DNA of 54,452 bases from Anaerotignum sp. (GTDB lineage: Bacteria > Bacillota > Clostridia > Lachnospirales > Anaerotignaceae). Position 1 is the first letter of the stretch, and each line of letters opens with the position of its first letter. The notes under the pieces were generated by a model. The model was not told the DNA's origin and made no database searches. It saw only the letters and a list, made by a program, of their open reading frames with translations. The stretch is from contig NZ_DAOUQB010000021.1 in the NCBI RefSeq assembly GCF_030625865.1, forward strand, positions 1-54,452, in the 5' to 3' direction. The position numbers were made by a program, and so were the translations under genes. Positions 1 through 9,401 of the stretch are shown piece by piece.

Positions 1-2
1 CA

Positions 3-158
3 AAAGAAAATTGGTTAAACACAAAAACAAGTATAATTGAAGCTATCAATACCCAAATTAGCAGTTTTAATGAAGCCGCTGTTCCTTTTTCGGATACAGT
101 TAATAAGCTAAAAGATAAAATTGAAAGTAATGCAACTGTAATGCAGTTTAAGTCTTAA
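3..158 (+). CDS. C-terminal end of an unknown protein (5' partial)
   Basis: An open frame runs from the window edge to a TAA at 156-158 and gives the last 51 residues of a protein. The visible part is polar and helix-prone (NTKTSIIEAINTQISSF, then KLKDKIESN) and has no motif I recognise. It could be the tail of a coiled-coil or secreted helical protein, but the start lies outside the window and no function can be given. The frame is uninterrupted and codon use fits the region, so it is probably a real gene end. Confidence 0.45.
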   Translation, partial: KENWLNTKTSIIEAINTQISSFNEAAVPFSDTVNKLKDKIESNATVMQFKS

Positions 159-412
159 AAGTGACCACTTTGAGATACCAGATAGTGCGTCTGGCGACGC
201 CTCTAGATCTGGAACTACTTTTCTCGAACAGGCGGTTACTGTTGAGAGTAGCAATACTGATATAAATTTAATTTGCTATTTAATCAAAGTATGTAGTTTT
301 TAGATGGCCAATAACTTCTTTTTGCAACGATTCTATGGATTATATTGGATATTGAAGGAGTAGTGATTCTGATCTTTCAAGGTCAAGTGGGATTTTGTTA
401 CATACCAACTTA
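159..412. other. Gene-free stretch before the ABC-F terminator
   Basis: I see no convincing coding frame, RNA or repeat between the end of the partial gene and the hairpin that closes the ABC-F gene. Confidence 0.4.
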
Positions 413-448
413 AAGGTGTTTGATGAGGAATCACTCATCAAACACCTT
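413..448 (-). terminator. Hairpin downstream of the ABC-F gene
   Basis: A perfect 15-bp inverted repeat (AAGGTGTTTGATGAG and its complement, 6-nt loop) lies 9 nt past the ABC-F stop codon. The U-tract after it on the - strand is short (TTTAAGTT), so it may be an imperfect intrinsic terminator or a 3' stabilising hairpin. Confidence 0.65.
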
Positions 449-456
449 AGAGAATT

Positions 457-1923
457 TTATAGGAATATTTTTTTCGTTGATATATTTTCACAAAATGTTT
501 TGTCATGTTCAACATACAAAAGCGTGGGCTTAAATTCAAGTATTAATCTTTCTAATTGTATGCGGGACAACACGTCAACGAAGTTAAGCGGTTCATCCCA
601 AATATGAATATGTGCTTTTTCGCAAAGGCTTTTCGCAATTAAAACCTTCTTTTTTTGACCTGCACTGAAAACAGAAATATCTTTTTCAAACTGTATGTGT
701 GAAAAATCCAATTTTCGCAAAATTGATTTAAACAAGCTTTCATCAATACTACATTGTTTTGCATATTCGGATAAATTACCGCGAAGCATAGAGGTATCTT
801 GTGAAATATATGAGATTTTAAGTTCAGGTGCAATATATATCGCTCCTGTATGGGAGATATTTTCTCTGCATATTAATTTTAGAATTGTTGATTTGCCTGA
901 ACCGTTTTTACCACATACAGAAATAATATCACCTGCATTAATGGAAAAAGAAATATGTTCAAATACTGTATTTTCCTCATAATAGGCCGAAACATTATCA
1001 AATGAAATCAACTTATTGTTGTGATGTTCCAATTGCTCTATTTTTAAATTTTCTGCGGTTTCAATGTTTTTTAATAGTTTTTGTTTTTCATTAATGTTAT
1101 TTTTCATACGCTTTTGAATGGATTTGGCTCGTTTCATGGATTTGGCTGCTTTGTGTCCAATGTATCCTCTGTCACAGGGGCCATCTCCAAATTTACTAGC
1201 TTCTGTTTTATCAGCCCATAACCGTTTTTCCTTTGCGGCTTTATTTAATCTTGTTATTTCAATTTTTAAGTTCTCATTTTGTGCGATTTCATATGAATCT
1301 TGCAACTGTTTGTTTTGGTACCAAGAAGAAAAGTTTCCTTTTTGTATTTCAATATTATTTTTGTTGATTGAAAGGATGTGATCTATGCAAACGTCTAAAA
1401 AATCTCTATCATGGGAAACTAGGATAAATCCTTTCTTGTGGCTGAGATACTTGCTTACAATTTGCCTGCCTTCAACATCCAGATGATTTGTAGGTTCATC
1501 AATCAGCAAAAATGTATTCTCTTTTAAAAATAAAACAGCAAGCAGAATTTTGGTTTGTTCCCCACTGGACAGAGTATTAAATGGACGATATAATACCTTG
1601 TCAGAAATATTTAGATAGTTTAACTCTCTTAATAATTCCCATAGTAAATAATTTGGGTAAATATTTTCCACGACATCTATTGTAAATTGAGTCATATTCA
1701 CAACTGGGTACGGAAAATATGCCATATCTATAGATTTTGAAATTGTACCTCGATATTCATATTTTCCAAGTAATAGGTTTAAAAACGTAGTTTTTCCTCT
1801 ACCATTTCTTCCTGTAAAACCAAGTTTCCAATCAGTATCTATTTGAAAACTGACATTTTCAAAAACGGGATCGTAACTTCCATCATATGAAAAAGTTAAG
1901 TTTGAAATATTTATTTGTGACAT
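457..1923 (-). CDS. ABC-F ribosomal protection protein, Lsa-like
   Basis: This is a 488-residue soluble protein with two ABC ATPase domains and no membrane segment, the ABC-F layout. Domain 1 has Walker A GRNGRGKTT (about residue 38), signature LSSGEQ and Walker B LLIDEPTNHLD; domain 2 has GKNGSGKST, SAGQKKK and an altered Walker B HIWDEPLNFVD. The linker carries DRGYIGHKAAKSMKRAKS, typical of the Lsa/Vga antibiotic-resistance branch, whose members displace lincosamides, pleuromutilins and streptogramins A from the ribosome. The length matches Lsa proteins (about 490-500). The start has AAGGAGG 6-12 nt upstream. The leader looks like a translation-coupled attenuator. The drug spectrum cannot be read from the sequence. 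Confidence 0.9.
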   Translation of the reverse strand: MSQINISNLTFSYDGSYDPVFENVSFQIDTDWKLGFTGRNGRGKTTFLNLLLGKYEYRGTISKSIDMAYFPYPVVNMTQFTIDVVENIYPNYLLWELLRELNYLNISDKVLYRPFNTLSSGEQTKILLAVLFLKENTFLLIDEPTNHLDVEGRQIVSKYLSHKKGFILVSHDRDFLDVCIDHILSINKNNIEIQKGNFSSWYQNKQLQDSYEIAQNENLKIEITRLNKAAKEKRLWADKTEASKFGDGPCDRGYIGHKAAKSMKRAKSIQKRMKNNINEKQKLLKNIETAENLKIEQLEHHNNKLISFDNVSAYYEENTVFEHISFSINAGDIISVCGKNGSGKSTILKLICRENISHTGAIYIAPELKISYISQDTSMLRGNLSEYAKQCSIDESLFKSILRKLDFSHIQFEKDISVFSAGQKKKVLIAKSLCEKAHIHIWDEPLNFVDVLSRIQLERLILEFKPTLLYVEHDKTFCENISTKKIFL

Positions 1924-1949
1924 TTATTGTCCTCCTTAAAAAATATAGA

Positions 1950-2138
1950 CTGCAAGAAAGTTAATTCTTACAGCCTAAATAAAACAAGACAATATTATAA
2001 AATATGTCAGTCCATATAAGAGCCTTAAAAAATCATATAACTTTCTTGCAATTTAGCACAACAAAACAATGGTAAACCATTATAAATGTTATAATGCCTA
2101 AATTATTAGCAAGAAAAGTTAATCATTTTTTCAACTCC
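1950..2138 (-). promoter_or_regulatory. Attenuator leader of the ABC-F gene, with short leader peptide
   Basis: Read on the - strand, the leader holds a 6-codon ORF (M-I-N-F-S-C, 2126-2106) with GGAG 8 nt upstream. Four segments follow: (0) TAACTTTTCTTGC inside that ORF, (1) GCAAGAAAGTTA at 2050-2039, (2) CTGTAAGAA at 1973-1965, and (3) TTTCTTGCAG ending at 1950. Segment 1 can pair with 0 or 3; segment 2 pairs with 3 to form a hairpin followed by TATATTTTTT just before the ribosome site. This is the layout of ribosome-stalling attenuation: a stalled drug-bound ribosome would cover segment 0, free 1 to pair with 3, and allow read-through. A second leader ORF (MVYHCFVVLNCKKVI, 2080-2033) spans segment 1 but lacks a clear ribosome site. 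Pairings were judged by eye. Confidence 0.75.
2106..2126 (-). CDS. Leader peptide MINFSC of the ABC-F attenuator
   Basis: A six-codon ORF with ATG at 2126-2124, TAA at 2108-2106 and a well-spaced GGAG at 2138-2135. Its codons form one arm of the attenuator pairing, so it is probably translated as a sensor of ribosome stalling rather than for its product. Confidence 0.55.
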   Translation of the reverse strand: MINFSC

Positions 2139-2344
2139 AATCTTTAAATTTTCTTATATTTTACTACTATTTCAATAAAATTACAAGACGAAATTTTTTA
2201 TATTTAAGTTTATAAATTTTGCACGGCAGTTTTTATGTTGTTTGCCATGAAGTAATGTTTATTTATTATGAATATAGAAAAGGAGTTCAGCCAATGAACC
2301 ATCTAGTGCAAACTGAAAGTCTGATGAACCTGTTGTCAGTATAA

Positions 2345-3028
2345 CTGGACTGTCAGAAACTCCATGAAGAAATCCAAACGATATACTATGAAAGCAAAAA
2401 ACGTTATGGAGCACCTAAAATTCAAAAGGTGCTGATTTCTAATGGACGCTTTGTCAGTTTAAAACGTGTACAAAGACACATGTCAGTTCTTGGCCTGCAT
2501 TCTATTGTAATAAAGAAATACCGTCATTATCCTAGCAATCAGCAGGTTATTGAACGGAAAAATATATTAAAACAAGACTTTACAACCACTGGTATCAATC
2601 AAAAGTGGTGTACGGATATCACATATATCCATACATTAAAGGATGATTGGACTTCTTTGGCCTCAGTCATGGATTTCTATAGTAAAAAAATAATCGGTTG
2701 GGCATATGGAACTTCTATGACTGCTGAGCTGGCATTGAGAGCAGTTGAGAATGCCTGCCTGAATGCATCAAATCCAACAGGAATTATTCATCACAGTGAT
2801 CTTGGTACTCAATATACAAGTGATCTGTTTGAAAAGTATCTTCTCAAGCATGGAATCCGGCATTCGTTTAGCCGGAAGGGGTGTCCCTACGACAATGCTT
2901 GTATAGAATCATTTCATGCATCACTTAAGAAAGAAGAAGTCCATCAAAAAACATATATTGATTCAAAAGATGCATTTACTGCAATCTTTGAATATATAGA
3001 ATCCTGGTACAATCGTAAAATGATGTAG
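2345..3028 (+). pseudogene. IS3-family transposase (OrfB) remnant
   Basis: The frame encodes most of an IS3-family DDE transposase: an HTH_21-like part (KKRYGAPKIQKVLIS...VQRHM), then the rve core with catalytic D in WCTDITYI, D in HHSDLGTQYTS and E in DNACIESFHASLKKE. It is preceded in frame by a stop (2342-2344), so the N-terminus is missing. It ends abruptly at WYNRKMM instead of continuing into the usual HSxLGY tail. No terminal inverted repeats were recognised. It is a dead copy with a still recognisable catalytic triad. Confidence 0.85.
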
Positions 3029-3331
3029 TTGATGTATCACTAAAGCAACTGTTCCCATAAAATGTTCTCTAAAATAGAGGTTGTTATTTACAAAGCGGCA
3101 ATTGCTAATACGTAACTTACAACTGTAAAAGTACTCCCTTTTCTGATTATAGTTTGGAAAAACCACAGACGGTTGAAGTGAGTTTTTATTGGCCCATTCG
3201 CAATCTGTAAATACGAAAACAAACCCGAATTTTGTTTGAAACATTGAATGCAAATAAGTTAATTAGAAGTTAAAGGCAGGCAAATTTAAAAATAATAAAA
3301 ATTATATTGTACAAATTACAAACGTATAAAG
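3029..3331. other. Gene-free stretch between two IS3 remnants
   Basis: No credible gene, RNA or terminal repeat was recognised here; it is probably decayed insertion-sequence flank. Confidence 0.35.
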
Positions 3332-3652
3332 CTATTGTCTAGCCTTAGTGTAAAACATATATTTTGATATTTGCAAAGAACGTCGCCGCTTTTTTAAGAA
3401 GGTATTTTCTTTTCTGTTTCTGAAAGCTCTTTTCGTAGGTGTTTTACTTTCATTATAAGAAGCGTTTTTAAATGGATTGTGGAATTTGTTTGGCATCGTT
3501 GTGATGCTGTTGTGTAACCAATATGTAATTGTACCTTGCCTGAGATGATATTCTTCGGTAAGGCTTTTTTTCGTCCAAATTTTTTCTAGATAGAGGGGGA
3601 GACTTTTTTCTTTGAGTTCGGGTGCATAGTGATTGTTTGATACTAGTAGCAT
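3332..3652 (-). pseudogene. Degenerate IS3-type OrfA (helix-turn-helix) remnant
   Basis: The 106-residue frame starts like IS3-family OrfA proteins: LKEKSLPLYLEKIWTKKSLTEEYHLRQGTITYWLHN resembles the usual KxxIVxLxxEgxTKKSLxEEYGVSxxTIxxWV helix-turn-helix. The rest is basic and low-complexity and does not continue the family pattern. It points opposite to the OrfB remnant, so the two need not come from the same element. It is likely not functional. Confidence 0.5.
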
Positions 3653-3742
3653 CTCTTTGTTTTAGTGATATTTTACTAAACTATACCTAAAGACTTACAT
3701 ACAAATTCAAAAAGTAAAAATTCGTTGGATTTTTTTACAATA

Positions 3743-3758
3743 TCACCCAAATGGGTGA
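3743..3758. repeat. TCACCC-GGGTGA palindrome, copy 1
   Basis: TCACCCAAATGGGTGA is an inverted repeat with 6-bp arms. It is followed by AGACAAAA, and a copy followed by the same bases occurs at 9471-9486; a third palindrome lies at 9402-9417. It may be an operator or an RNA hairpin shared by two intergenic regions. Its function is unknown. Confidence 0.5.
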
Positions 3759-3899
3759 AGACAAAAGAAGAATTATAGGTTATTTTAGGGTAAAAGGGCT
3801 CTTTTTTAGTAGGTTATAGGATATATTAGATTTTAAAATTTAATTTATTTTTGATCTACATTTAAATTAAGTAGACACAAAAGTGAGTAGCTGCAAAAA

Positions 3900-4078
3900 G
3901 GAGGTGTCAACTCTTCTCTACAGGTAAAACCTGAAACCTGGTATTACGAGGACATTGACCATGGCTTTGTTCACCTTATTGGCATACTGCTGATGATTGA
4001 CGCATCCGTTAACCCCGCTCATAGCATGGCTAGTAGTTTTGCTAGTGGTGAAGAGTTGTATCAGACATCTGTTTAGTT
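3900..4078 (+). pseudogene. Possible SLH-domain gene remnant
   Basis: A frame through this stretch reads QVKPETWYYEDIDHGF, which resembles the DVxPxxWYYexI motif of S-layer homology domains, then breaks up. It lies directly upstream of an intact SLH protein and may be the relic of a related surface gene. The match is short. Confidence 0.3.
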
Positions 4079-4186
4079 GTAGGTATTATGCTTGGATATG
4101 GTGTTGGACAAATCTAGCTTTGTAAAACAGCGGTGTAGCACGAACAAAAAAAGGGAATAATAATAATTGAAATAGGGGGTAGAGAA

Positions 4187-7100
4187 ATGAAATCATTGAA
4201 ACGAAAATTAGCACAAATATTAGCTTTGGTTCTTGTTTTTTCCATGGGAGCTGTTCCTATTATAGCTAATGCGGCCACGACCATTTCAGAAGACTTCGAA
4301 GGAAGTTCCAATTTATTGACAGAGATATCTTATGGCACTTATGGTGAAGCAGGCAATTTGACGGAAACTGAATATTATGACTCAACATATGAGAATGTCT
4401 GGAAAATGTATTTGGATGGGAACACCAGCGACACTTACAATAGGGTAACATGCGCAACAGGAGAGACCACAGAGTATGTATTCGACAGCGACAAGGTGGA
4501 GTTGTCGGCAGATATATTTGTCAGCGGAAGTGACGGCGGAACAGCCAGCAGCGATTCAAGATATGCTGGGCTTGTAGCCATTATCAGCGGCGAAAAAATA
4601 CGACTAGAATTTAACTATGATGATGGAAAAATATATTTTGGTAAAGCATCCTCGCCGGGGTTGGACGAACTATGTGCATTTTCGGTTGATACATGGTATA
4701 ACGTACGAATGGTTTTGGACACAACGGAAGAAACATGTGATGTATACATAGATGGTACCCTAGAAGGAGATGATCTCGATAAATTAATAAGTAACAGTAA
4801 TACTACTCCGTTGCTTACTCTTTCATTAAATGACAACACAGACAATAGCAGTGATTTAAAATCGACATGTTATGTGGATAATATCCAAATTACTGATGCA
4901 ATCTATACAGTTGACTTCGATTCCCAGAACGGTAGTAGCGTAGATGATATTACAGATGTGGAATACAATACAACGATTACCCAGCCAGACGAACCGACTT
5001 ATAGTGGACATATCTTTGATGGTTGGTATAAAGACGCAGCGTGCACAACCGAATGGGATTTTGATAACGATACAGTAACAGAGAGCACTACACTCTATGC
5101 CAAGTGGACGTCATCGGATTTTTGGATAGACTGTCGTATGGACAGTTTCAGCGATGAGGATACAACAGAGAAAACCATTATAATTACTAGCGCAGAGGAA
5201 TTAGCACTCCTTGCTTATAATGTTAATGATGGAATGGATTATAGTGGTTACACCATTACACTTGCAGAAGATATTGATCTTTCTGGTTATTATTGGACGC
5301 CGATTGGGGAAATTAATCATCCCTTCTCTGGTACCTTCAACGGTGCGGGGTATTCCATATCTGGTATAACGGTTGAAACTACAGACCAGATGGTTGCAGG
5401 GCTATTCGGATATGTTAATACCGGAACGATCACAGATGTTACTGTGGAAGGCGCTGTTACGGCAGTGATGGACGAAGCAGCAACTCCGCTGTATGTAGGC
5501 GGTCTTGCTGGGTACACAGTAGATACAAATATATCCGGCTGTGAATCTTCCATTAATATGACGGCAACACAGAATGGTAATGCGAACTTAAAGGTTGGAA
5601 GCCTTGTGGGTTGGTTTGTTGCCGAAAATAACGTCAGCCTAGAAGATTCCTGCGCAACGGGAGATGTTAATGCTTACCAGAAAAATGGCAATGCCTCTGG
5701 TTCCATCGATGCAGGCGGTCTGGTGGGTACGTTTAGAGGCAGGAATGGAGGTTTTGCGACTCTTATAAATGCTTACTCAACGGGTTCTGTTAACGCTGAA
5801 AATCTATCTTCTACGACGAATGATAAATACCCTATTAATATTGGCGGCTTAATAGGAAAGCTTTATTCTGCAGAAGCAGATAATTGTTATACAACAGGTG
5901 ATGTTACAAGCTGGTGCGAGGCAAACGTGCAACGCTGTGGGGGATTAGTCGGATATATTCTGGATAATTCTTCTGTATCAAATGCCTATGCCTCGGGTGC
6001 AATCATGCCGCTTAGTGCAATGAGTAATAACGAAGCCACATATGCTGGTGATTTTACCGGATATTTAGAGAGCAGCAATATCACTAATGGATATTTTCTT
6101 TATAGTTCGTCTTATGGCTCTATTGGAGATAAAGATGCTGCAGCCGCTGTTGCAAGTCTTACCGGATTAACAGCAGAGCAGCTCGCAAACGATCAAGTGG
6201 TAACCTCAACATATACCACTGGAACCAGCAATTATACTGATATAGATGTACTGATTTTGGACGCTCTCAACACTGAGGCATCCGCTAATGGTTGGGAAGC
6301 ATGGATAGACAGCGGAAATAATCCCGTGTTTGGAGTATTTACGGTTATGTTCGATTCTCAGGGGGGTAGTTCTGTAGCCAAAATTACGGATGTAACCTAT
6401 GGCTCAACGATTACTGCACCCAATAATCCCACACGTTCTGGTTATAGCTTCGCAGGGTGGTATACTGATACGAACTATACCACTGAGTGGGACTTTACCG
6501 CCAATGCTGTAACAAGTGCTATGACGCTTTTTGCCAAATGGAGTAGGAATTCCAGCGGTGGCAGTAGCGGTGGTAGTAGCACCTATTCCGTTACATTAAC
6601 TAAGGTAGATAAAGATTCAAGCACTACCTATTTGGAGGGTGCGACATTTAAGCTCTATAAGGGTAGTGGAACAGCTATTGGTACCTATACCACCGATGAT
6701 GATGGCAAAATTAAAGTTAATCGCCTTTCTAATGGAAACTATTATTTTGTGGAGACGGAGGCGCCTTCCGGTTACAAGCTGGACACTAGGAAGCATTCAT
6801 TTACAATCAGCAATGCTAGTGAATCATTGACGGTTACCAACAGTAAAAATGGTAGCAATACGGGTGCTGAAGATGAAGAGGCTAGTGCCGATACGCCCTC
6901 TGTGCTTAATAGCACAGATCACTTTAAATATGTGGCTGGCTATCCAGATGGTACGGTGCGCCCCAATGGTAACGTAACTCGTGCTGAAGTCACCGCAATG
7001 TTCTACAGGCTACTGACAGCTTCTCGTAGAGATGAAATTTTTACCAGCAGTAATAGTTTTAGTGATGTAACTCAGGATTTGTGGTATAACAAGGCTGTGT

Positions 7101-7576
7101 CCTCCATGGCTTCAGGAGGATATATCAGCGGCTATCCAGAAGGTTCCTTTGGCGGCAACAAAGTCATTACCCGTGCTGAATTTGTTGCCATTGCTGCCAG
7201 ATTTATGGGAGCACAGTCGCAAACGGTCAGCTTCACTGATGTTGCTACAACACACTGGGCATATCAGCATATATCGACTGCTTCGTACTACGGTTGGATT
7301 AGTGGCTATTCCGACGGAACATTTCGTCCGAATCAGCCAATTACAAGGGCGGAAGCCATGACGATTATCAACCGTATGCTCTATCGTGGAGTAGAGGCAG
7401 ATGGTGTTATGCCAGGTTTTAAGGAATGGTCGGACAATGACAGCTCAGAATGGTATTACTATGAAGTAATCGAGGCTACGAACGACCATGAGTACACGGG
7501 AACCCGGCCATCGGAGCAGTGGTTAAGCCTAACTTCTGATTATTTCTACGATAGTGCAAAATACGAAAGACCATAA
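4187..7576 (+). CDS. Large SLH-anchored multidomain surface protein
   Basis: This 1129-residue secreted protein starts with a signal peptide (MKSLKRKLAQILALVLVFSM...ANAA). A concanavalin/LamG-like region covers about 33-240. InlB B-repeat (Flg_new) modules follow at about 242-308 and 720-785; both contain GWYxD and end LYAKW or LFAKW. Between them lie GLUG-type repeats (GGLAGYTV, GGLVGTF, GGLIGKL, GGLVGYI). A Gly/Ser linker leads to a SpaA/Cna-B-like domain (about 798-885, ending VETEAPSGYKL), then three SLH domains with TRAE or TRAEA motifs (about 910-1080). There is no LPXTG, so attachment should be through SLH binding to wall polymer. The start has GGGG upstream. It is probably an adhesin; the ligand is unknown. 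Confidence 0.9.
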   Translation: MKSLKRKLAQILALVLVFSMGAVPIIANAATTISEDFEGSSNLLTEISYGTYGEAGNLTETEYYDSTYENVWKMYLDGNTSDTYNRVTCATGETTEYVFDSDKVELSADIFVSGSDGGTASSDSRYAGLVAIISGEKIRLEFNYDDGKIYFGKASSPGLDELCAFSVDTWYNVRMVLDTTEETCDVYIDGTLEGDDLDKLISNSNTTPLLTLSLNDNTDNSSDLKSTCYVDNIQITDAIYTVDFDSQNGSSVDDITDVEYNTTITQPDEPTYSGHIFDGWYKDAACTTEWDFDNDTVTESTTLYAKWTSSDFWIDCRMDSFSDEDTTEKTIIITSAEELALLAYNVNDGMDYSGYTITLAEDIDLSGYYWTPIGEINHPFSGTFNGAGYSISGITVETTDQMVAGLFGYVNTGTITDVTVEGAVTAVMDEAATPLYVGGLAGYTVDTNISGCESSINMTATQNGNANLKVGSLVGWFVAENNVSLEDSCATGDVNAYQKNGNASGSIDAGGLVGTFRGRNGGFATLINAYSTGSVNAENLSSTTNDKYPINIGGLIGKLYSAEADNCYTTGDVTSWCEANVQRCGGLVGYILDNSSVSNAYASGAIMPLSAMSNNEATYAGDFTGYLESSNITNGYFLYSSSYGSIGDKDAAAAVASLTGLTAEQLANDQVVTSTYTTGTSNYTDIDVLILDALNTEASANGWEAWIDSGNNPVFGVFTVMFDSQGGSSVAKITDVTYGSTITAPNNPTRSGYSFAGWYTDTNYTTEWDFTANAVTSAMTLFAKWSRNSSGGSSGGSSTYSVTLTKVDKDSSTTYLEGATFKLYKGSGTAIGTYTTDDDGKIKVNRLSNGNYYFVETEAPSGYKLDTRKHSFTISNASESLTVTNSKNGSNTGAEDEEASADTPSVLNSTDHFKYVAGYPDGTVRPNGNVTRAEVTAMFYRLLTASRRDEIFTSSNSFSDVTQDLWYNKAVSSMASGGYISGYPEGSFGGNKVITRAEFVAIAARFMGAQSQTVSFTDVATTHWAYQHISTASYYGWISGYSDGTFRPNQPITRAEAMTIINRMLYRGVEADGVMPGFKEWSDNDSSEWYYYEVIEATNDHEYTGTRPSEQWLSLTSDYFYDSAKYERP

Positions 7577-7606
7577 AAATAATCAAGTACAGATTTATAC
7601 AATATT

Positions 7607-7642
7607 GCAGGAGGGCGGCAACAGAAATGCCGCTCTCCTTGC
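7607..7642. terminator. Stem-loop after the surface-protein gene
   Basis: GCAGGAGGGCGGCA pairs with TGCCGCTCTCCTTGC (one bulge, one G-U) around a 7-nt loop. No T-run follows, so alone it is a weak terminator or a 3' stabiliser. Confidence 0.45.
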
Positions 7643-7697
7643 ATAGATAGCATGTGGAGAAGGTAGAGACAAAGCATGATGAACATTGATTTATAGG

Positions 7698-7719
7698 CGT
7701 GGACAAAATCCACGTTTTT
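7698..7719 (+). terminator. Intrinsic terminator between convergent genes
   Basis: CGTGGA-CAAAA-TCCACG followed by TTTTT lies about 120 nt past the surface-protein stop, just before the end of the convergent gene. Confidence 0.6.
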
Positions 7720-7751
7720 GTTATGCGTTCTATGAAGATAGCCTTAATAGA

Positions 7752-8873
7752 TTAATCGAGGAGTTGAGCAAGCGCTGTTTCAATTAAGGCTTTTGTCAGT
7801 GGCATTTTTGTATCGAACTCTACTGAGTCCATATAACAATATTCCATAAACGCTTCGGCAAAAAATTCTTTGTTTGATTTCGCACAGTAATCTCTGCCTG
7901 TGATGTTCTTTAAAATGTATGTTTCTTTGTTTACACAGTTATCCATAGCTAGGGTATTTGAAATGCCAGTTTTGAAGTCTAAGTAATGACCGAATTCATG
8001 GTTTATTGGATTGTATCCTTGAAGATTTATATAACGAGAACACATTCCAATAGTGTGATCATTGTAAATTGTTAATCCAATGGCATATGAATATGAACTA
8101 CCTGCCACTTTATCCATATTCCCTTTGACAAGCACAAGTTTCCAATTATCTTTAATAAATGATTCCAAAACTGATTCTGGCAACGATTTTAATTGATATA
8201 CTGCGGGGGAACTATATAGTTGGGTGTTATTGTCTAAGTAAATTAAATCAATATCCTGCAACACCTGAGGAATGGGAAATATTGGATCTGAGTTTACAAC
8301 TAAAATTTGATACAACATCTTACAAAAGTCAGCTCTTGTTATTGGTCCGTTGGGATAAATGTTTTCTGTTGAGGAAGGTGTAATATAGCCGGCTGAAATG
8401 GAAGCAAATAATTTATCCTGATATTTGGTGTCAATATTATTCCAATCTGTGTAAGAAATATCATAACAGTTGCTTGAATAGGGTAGTGTCCATTGCTTAA
8501 TGCTGCCTAAAATATTTGCAACTGCAAATAACTGAATAGGCGAATATATTGAGTCTGTGTTATAAGTCCGCTCCTTCATAAAGCCTTGATTGTTAATATA
8601 GTTCAGACATTTTTCTTGTGAAAACCCATCTTTAAAGTCTTCCTTAAAAAAAGCCTTACAAACCATAACGGAAAATTCTCCGTTTGTCAATGGTTCGTTT
8701 GGATTAAGTATTCCATCATCACAGCTGCTAATTATATTATTATCAACCAAATACATAATTGCTTGGTAATCAGGAAGTACAATATTTGAAGTTTCCTGAG
8801 AGAAAGCAACACTATTGTTGACCTCCAATAAAATAAGTAATATTGCCATGCATTTAATAAATATTGTTTTCAT
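7752..8873 (-). CDS. Secreted SLH protein with zincin-type HEFGH motif
   Basis: This 373-residue protein has an N-terminal signal peptide (MKTIFIKCMAILLILLEVNNS). Two or three SLH-like units follow at about 33-195 (NEPLTNGEFSVMVCKAF; YPNGPITRADFCKMLYQIL). The C-terminal domain contains NPINHEFGHYLDF (about residue 285), a HExxH zinc-metallopeptidase motif, and KEFFAEAFMEY about 50 residues later, which could supply the third ligand as in lethal-factor-like zincins. It is therefore probably a cell-wall-anchored protease or protease-like protein. A tandem pair of Spo0A-like boxes lies about 110 nt upstream. The substrate is unknown. Confidence 0.75.
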   Translation of the reverse strand: MKTIFIKCMAILLILLEVNNSVAFSQETSNIVLPDYQAIMYLVDNNIISSCDDGILNPNEPLTNGEFSVMVCKAFFKEDFKDGFSQEKCLNYINNQGFMKERTYNTDSIYSPIQLFAVANILGSIKQWTLPYSSNCYDISYTDWNNIDTKYQDKLFASISAGYITPSSTENIYPNGPITRADFCKMLYQILVVNSDPIFPIPQVLQDIDLIYLDNNTQLYSSPAVYQLKSLPESVLESFIKDNWKLVLVKGNMDKVAGSSYSYAIGLTIYNDHTIGMCSRYINLQGYNPINHEFGHYLDFKTGISNTLAMDNCVNKETYILKNITGRDYCAKSNKEFFAEAFMEYCYMDSVEFDTKMPLTKALIETALAQLLD

Positions 8874-8974
8874 AATAATTCCTTTCTTTTTGAATGTGTA
8901 ATTTTGAATGTTACCAAGTTATGGGTAGATAATTAATGGTGTTTCGTTCGTTGGGATATTTATCCACTCGTTAA

Positions 8975-8993
8975 TTCGGCAAAATTCGACAAA
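8975..8993. promoter_or_regulatory. Tandem Spo0A-like boxes
   Basis: TTCGGCAAAA and TTCGACAAA are direct repeats exactly 10 bp apart. The second is a perfect complement of the 0A box (TTTGTCGAA) and the first has one mismatch. One-turn spacing is how Spo0A dimers bind. They lie upstream of the SLH/zincin gene on the - strand and in the same spacer as the Spo0A-C-like gene. Confidence 0.6.
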
Positions 8994-9401
8994 AAATAAA
9001 GTTTTTTACAAAAAAATAAGTAGATTTTCTTATTTTTTCTTGATTTTTTCGTGTTTTTATTAAAAAAAGTGGTTTTTCTATAATGTATACAAAAGGTTGG
9101 ATACAAATGCTCAGTAATAAGTGAAAATAAAATTATGATTTAGTGAGAAGTTAGAAATCTTACGATGAAGAAGGTGCGCTGAAATGCAACTAGGTTGCGT
9201 TGTAGGAGAATTTTAATCAAAATGTGGCTGCGTTAATTTTTTACAGACTTAATAAAATGCAAGGAAACTTATAAAGATTGTAATAAAAGATACGGTGATT
9301 TCTTTTGCCCTTTAGCCTCACCAAAACGGGTTAGATTGAGTTCTTAAGTTAATAAAATAGTTTTAAACCACTTGGGCATAATTGCTGGAGATAAGTTTTT
9401 C

